Source: Sphingosinicella sp041916975
Lineage (GTDB): Bacteria; Pseudomonadota; Alphaproteobacteria; Sphingomonadales; Sphingomonadaceae
Reading direction: 5' to 3'
NCBI RefSeq assembly: GCF_041916975.1
Contig: NZ_JAYRYK010000001.1
Span: 3,410,001-3,474,000 of the forward strand
DNA length: 64,000 bases
Part shown: positions 60,966-64,000 of the stretch, piece after piece
Layout of the letters: every line of letters begins with the position of its first letter
Numbering within the stretch: the first letter of the stretch is position 1
Position numbers and translations under genes: made by a program
Notes under the pieces: model-generated
Seen by the model: the letters and a program-made list of their open reading frames with translations, nothing else
Told to the model about the DNA's origin: nothing
Databases searched by the model: none

Positions 60966-61973
60966 TCAACGCCAAAGCCGTTCGGCGAGATCCAGGAAAT
61001 TCTCGCCGAGAACGCCGCGGACGTCCTTTTCGGAATGGCCGCGCCGCAGCAGAATATCTGCAAGCGGCCGAAGTATGGAAGGCGCCAGAAAGTCGATCCG
61101 GCCATGATATCCTTCCGATGTCGGCCAGAACTGCGGGTTGGCCGCAACGATTTCGCTTACGTCGACATCCACCGGAAAGCCGTAATCCAGCCCGATGCCG
61201 ACGTGCTTCGGACCCGCTACCTGGATCAGATGCTCGACATGGTCCGCAAACAGCTCCGCGCTTGGCCTCTCGCCAAGGAACAGGCTGACGCCGACGGCAC
61301 CGATGACACCGCCGGTAGCTGCACACGCGCGAATTTGCTCGTCGGAAATATTGCGTCCGTGCTTCCAGCGCGCTGCAGGATTGGAATGCGAAAAGATCAC
61401 CGGGCTCCCGGAATACTCCATGACCTCCATACTGGAGCGATAGCCGCAATGGCTGACATCGACGAACATTCCGAGACGATTCATCTCGTCGATCACGCCT
61501 CTTCCGAAAGCGGTCAGGCCTGTGTCTTCGTCGTGACATCCGCCTGCAGCCGCATTGTTGCGATTGTAGGCGAAGAGCATCTGCTTGACGCCGAGATGGT
61601 GATAAAGGGAGACCATGTCCAGGCGTTCGTTGAGCGCGTTCATCCCCTCGAGGTCGAACGTCACGGACATTTTTCCTTCCGCCTTGGCGCGCCGCACGTC
61701 AGTAGCCGTTGAGGCGAGGATAAAGCGTGTCGGCCTGTCGAGCAGCCATCTCCGGAAGGCGGACAACGTCGTTATGCAGTCCTGCCAAGGCATGAGGTCG
61801 AAGCCGACATTGATCGAAAGGTGGCTGCCGCCCGCATTTTTCCATATTGAAAGGTTTTCGAGGGCCGCAGCGGGATCCGGCATGAAGCCCGAATGATTGT
61901 CCCAGACGACTGCGGATTCGAAGAACGTGGCCGCATCCGTTTCACCCGGCTTTTCCGCTTGTGCAAAATCCAT
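60966..61973 (-). CDS. M19 (renal-dipeptidase-type) dipeptidase, cytoplasmic
   Basis: 335 residues without a leader, so cytoplasmic, unlike the Tat-exported M19 at 46494. Motifs: WDNHSGF (N-terminal zinc-site segment), DVSHCGYRS, FSHSNPAARW, GIGLDYGFP and LGENFLD. Start at ATG 61973 with AAAGG before it. First gene of a minus-strand operon with two MFS carriers, divergent from the YheO-like regulator with the palindrome at 62002 in between. Splits dipeptides after import, possibly of L-D type (family knowledge). Confidence 0.87.
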   Translation of the reverse strand: MDFAQAEKPGETDAATFFESAVVWDNHSGFMPDPAAALENLSIWKNAGGSHLSINVGFDLMPWQDCITTLSAFRRWLLDRPTRFILASTATDVRRAKAEGKMSVTFDLEGMNALNERLDMVSLYHHLGVKQMLFAYNRNNAAAGGCHDEDTGLTAFGRGVIDEMNRLGMFVDVSHCGYRSSMEVMEYSGSPVIFSHSNPAARWKHGRNISDEQIRACAATGGVIGAVGVSLFLGERPSAELFADHVEHLIQVAGPKHVGIGLDYGFPVDVDVSEIVAANPQFWPTSEGYHGRIDFLAPSILRPLADILLRRGHSEKDVRGVLGENFLDLAERLWR

Positions 61974-62001
61974 TAGACAACCTTTCAATTTGGTTGGCCA
62001 C

Positions 62002-62018
62002 TTCAACATAATGTTGAT
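62002..62018. promoter_or_regulatory. TTCAACAT-type operator copy 3 (M19 operon / regulator)
   Basis: TTCAACAT-A-ATGTTGAT, one mismatch from perfect 8-1-8 symmetry; 29 bases from the M19 start and 50 from the regulator start. Confidence 0.65.
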
Positions 62019-62067
62019 ATGAGGTCAATCGAAGTCAGGGTCATCCAGAGATCGGAGCTACGTGCGT

Positions 62068-62799
62068 ATGGCAACCACCTCACTCGCCGAGAAGCTGAAG
62101 GCAGGTTACGCCAAAGCCTTTGCGCCGAAGCAAGGTGAGCCGGACGGTACGGAAGTGCTGATCGGCATAGCGGAAGCGCTGCGGCAGATCGTGGGGAGTC
62201 ACATCGAGGTCGTCGTCCATGACCTGCGGGTTCCCGAAAAATCGGTCGTTCACATTGTAAACGGGCATGTCAGCGGTCGCCGTCGAGGGCATCCGATCAT
62301 TGCAGGTCTTGCAGAAGATGAAGGCTTCCGAGGGATCATCGCGGGCAGCAACCCGGCCGATGCCAATGTCGTTCGGGTGATCGGCAGCTATCTTTCGTCG
62401 TCACGCGACGGGCGCGGTCTGCGGTCGTCTTCGGTCATCATTCACGACAAGGATGGGCGCGCGACCTCTGCATTGTGTTTCAATGTCGATCCGGGTCCGG
62501 TGGAGCGTGTCGCCCAGGAACTGGACAGGCTTCTCATGCCGGCCAATGGCGACGATGAAGACGAGGCTGGCGGTGCGATCACGACCGAGGAACTTATCCT
62601 TGAAATCATGAACACGGCGATTCAGCCTCCGGGAGTCGACGTGAAGCGGATGAGCAAGGCGGAAAAGCTGGAGGCCGTGCGGAAGATGCACGCCCGGGGC
62701 CTCTTCATGATGCGAGGTTCGGTCGAACGGGTCGCAAAACAGCTCAAGACAACCAAGTTCACGATCTACAACTACCTTGAAGAACTGGGCGTCAAGTAG
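62068..62799 (+). CDS. YheO/DauR-like transcriptional regulator
   Basis: 243 residues: N-terminal YheO-type PAS-like domain (LIGIAEALRQIVGSHIEVVVHDL...) and C-terminal DauR-type helix-turn-helix (MSKAEKLEAVRKMHARGLFMMRGSVERVAKQLKTTKFTIYNYLEEL). The described member DauR regulates D-arginine catabolism. ATG 62068 lies 10 bases after GGAG; GTG 62062 is an alternative. It is the only regulator in the right-hand region and is divergent from a dipeptidase operon over a palindrome, so it is the prime candidate for the TTCAACAT sites (inference). Confidence 0.88.
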   Translation: MATTSLAEKLKAGYAKAFAPKQGEPDGTEVLIGIAEALRQIVGSHIEVVVHDLRVPEKSVVHIVNGHVSGRRRGHPIIAGLAEDEGFRGIIAGSNPADANVVRVIGSYLSSSRDGRGLRSSSVIIHDKDGRATSALCFNVDPGPVERVAQELDRLLMPANGDDEDEAGGAITTEELILEIMNTAIQPPGVDVKRMSKAEKLEAVRKMHARGLFMMRGSVERVAKQLKTTKFTIYNYLEELGVK

Positions 62800-62817
62800 A
62801 CGCGTCGGTTACGCGGC

Positions 62818-64000
62818 CTACAGATTGCAGCTGGATGCGGGCACGTCTTCGACGCGTGCCCAGCGGTAGCCCGAGACGGGCCCCGAGCGAGGGAGATACG
62901 TAACGTCGAGCAGCTGCTCGCCGCGCCGAACCTTGACGGTGATGGTCGCTTCCGGATCCCCTTCGGCGTCCGATGCACCGGACAAGCTGACAAAGACATC
63001 GCCGTTACGGATGCCCGCCTTTGCGGCGGGAGACTGAGGGGCGAGACCGGCGATGGCCATGGCTCCGGGCTGCAGAAATTCCGGTGCCAGGCCGAGGTCG
63101 AATTGCCGGACCACTGTTTCGACCGGCCTGAAACAGGGCGCAAAGCTGTTTTGGGGCGGCAGCAGCCTGGCTCCGCTCGTCATCGCATCATAGTCGGCGC
63201 GCCCTTCGGGGCCGAGCTCTGAAGCTATCATCTCCAGCCATTGCGAAAGGCCGTGGGGTTGGCCCTGAGCCCGGCGCGCCGTCATGGCCTTCACGAGATC
63301 GTCAAGGCTTCGGCGACCTCCGGACGCTTTACGGATTTTCGCATCAACGGTTACGAGATAGAGGAAGCCGCGCCCGTACGGGACGCGCTGCGCGTTTCGA
63401 TCTTGCCAGAAGCGTTTTCCGGCTTCGGCGAGAGTGAGCGTCTGTAGCGGATTTGCATAATATTGATAAGCACGCTTGTTGATCTCGCGCTCGAAGTCCT
63501 CAAGACTGTACACGCCCGCCCGATACGAAAGCAGAATGGAGTAGAATTCCGCATTCCCTTCCGAGTACCACGCCGTTGCGCCATGATCGTCATCGCTGAG
63601 ATGTGGCCAGTTGTGTGCGGTTTCATGCGCGAGGAGTGCATGCAGTGACGCGGGCGTCGGAACAGCCGCGTCGCTGTAACCGAACATGAAGGATTGAAGA
63701 AGCGCCGTACCCCCACCGGAAGGATAGGGGTTCTTTCTGGCGAACACCCTGTAGGCCTTCCCTTCATCGGAAAAGAATTCGGATGCATACAGGTAAAATT
63801 TCCGGATGTTTTCAGCGACTGTCTGCATGTCGAAGCTGGGTTCGGACAGCCAATACGTGCCGAAAGACGTGGTATCCGGCGGCGTGGACCGGACGGGGCC
63901 GGCCATGTAGAAGCTTTGTGCAAGATCGGCCGCAGATCCCCGACGCCGGACGTCGTTCTCTCCGAACGTCCATATACCTCGCGAACCGGCCGGCATCGCC
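62818..64000 (-). CDS. M61 glycyl-aminopeptidase-type metallopeptidase with PDZ domain, partial
   Basis: C-terminal ~394 residues; the start is beyond the right edge. The gluzincin site is HETAH (H-E-x-x-H) in LLAHETAHNWPHL with the third ligand in EGNAEFY; a PDZ-like domain (AIAGLAPQSPAAKAGIRNGDVFVSLSG) lies near the C terminus. M61 enzymes release N-terminal residues, preferring Gly/Ala. It is the only apparently functional M61 gene in the window; two relics exist at 5406 and 39878. Convergent with the YheO-like regulator, 18 bases between stops. Confidence 0.9.
   Translation of the reverse strand, partial: AMPAGSRGIWTFGENDVRRRGSAADLAQSFYMAGPVRSTPPDTTSFGTYWLSEPSFDMQTVAENIRKFYLYASEFFSDEGKAYRVFARKNPYPSGGGTALLQSFMFGYSDAAVPTPASLHALLAHETAHNWPHLSDDDHGATAWYSEGNAEFYSILLSYRAGVYSLEDFEREINKRAYQYYANPLQTLTLAEAGKRFWQDRNAQRVPYGRGFLYLVTVDAKIRKASGGRRSLDDLVKAMTARRAQGQPHGLSQWLEMIASELGPEGRADYDAMTSGARLLPPQNSFAPCFRPVETVVRQFDLGLAPEFLQPGAMAIAGLAPQSPAAKAGIRNGDVFVSLSGASDAEGDPEATITVKVRRGEQLLDVTYLPRSGPVSGYRWARVEDVPASSCNL

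Overview
The window is GC-rich DNA from what looks like an alphaproteobacterium of the Sphingomonadales type. This is an inference from three large TonB-dependent receptors, repeated Rieske oxygenases, S10 and M61 peptidases and LuxR-type solo regulators. I see no rRNA, tRNA, CRISPR array, intact integrase or intact transposase.

Layout. (1) 0-5.6 kb: pobA, a Tat-exported cupin, two translationally coupled secreted S10 carboxypeptidases, and the first ~80 codons of an M61 aminopeptidase gene that then breaks off. (2) 5.69-5.90 kb: a frameshifted excisionase/AlpA-like gene. (3) 5.9-37 kb: a catabolic island with an aminotransferase, aldehyde dehydrogenase and hydrolase operon, an amino-acid permease, two VanA-like and two glycine-betaine-type Rieske oxygenases, one VanB-like reductase, two FAD amine/amino-acid oxidase-like proteins, a VOC/HDAC-like/DOPA-dioxygenase operon, a DapB-like dehydrogenase, fumarylacetoacetase, MFS exporters/importers, a TonB receptor and three paralogous LuxR-type regulators. 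A sulfatase follows at 37.5-39.1 kb. (4) 39.88-40.21 kb: the last ~110 codons of an M61 gene, on the same strand as the 5.4 kb fragment. (5) 40.3-64 kb: a peptide-utilisation region with three intact S10 peptidases and one deletion derivative, a Tat/lipoprotein amidase, two M19 dipeptidases, a CapA-like protein, a class V PLP enzyme, two TonB receptors, three MFS carriers, a YheO/DauR-like regulator and an M61 aminopeptidase that runs off the right edge.

Two cis-regulatory systems stand out. In the catabolic island almost every promoter region carries a 16-bp inverted repeat of the form TACCC/TCACC-N6-GGGTA/GGTGA. This is the spacing of a NarL-type 7-2-7 heptamer pair, and the three LuxR-type proteins share a nearly identical recognition helix; I count 13 sites between 10.07 and 37.35 kb. 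In the peptide region a different 17-bp palindrome, TTCAACAT-N-ATGTTGAA, sits upstream of the TonB receptor, of the divergent dipeptidase/S10 pair, and of the divergent dipeptidase/YheO-like regulator pair.

The simplest reading is that a ~34-kb aromatic/amine catabolic island with its own regulon sits inside a former S10-M61 peptide-scavenging locus and splits an M61 gene. The substrate of the island is not determined by the sequence. The enzyme set fits an amine-bearing, O- or N-methylated aromatic compound: demethylation by Rieske enzymes, amine removal by aminotransferase/FAD oxidases, aldehyde oxidation, extradiol ring cleavage, and hydrolysis of a fumarylacetoacetate-like product.
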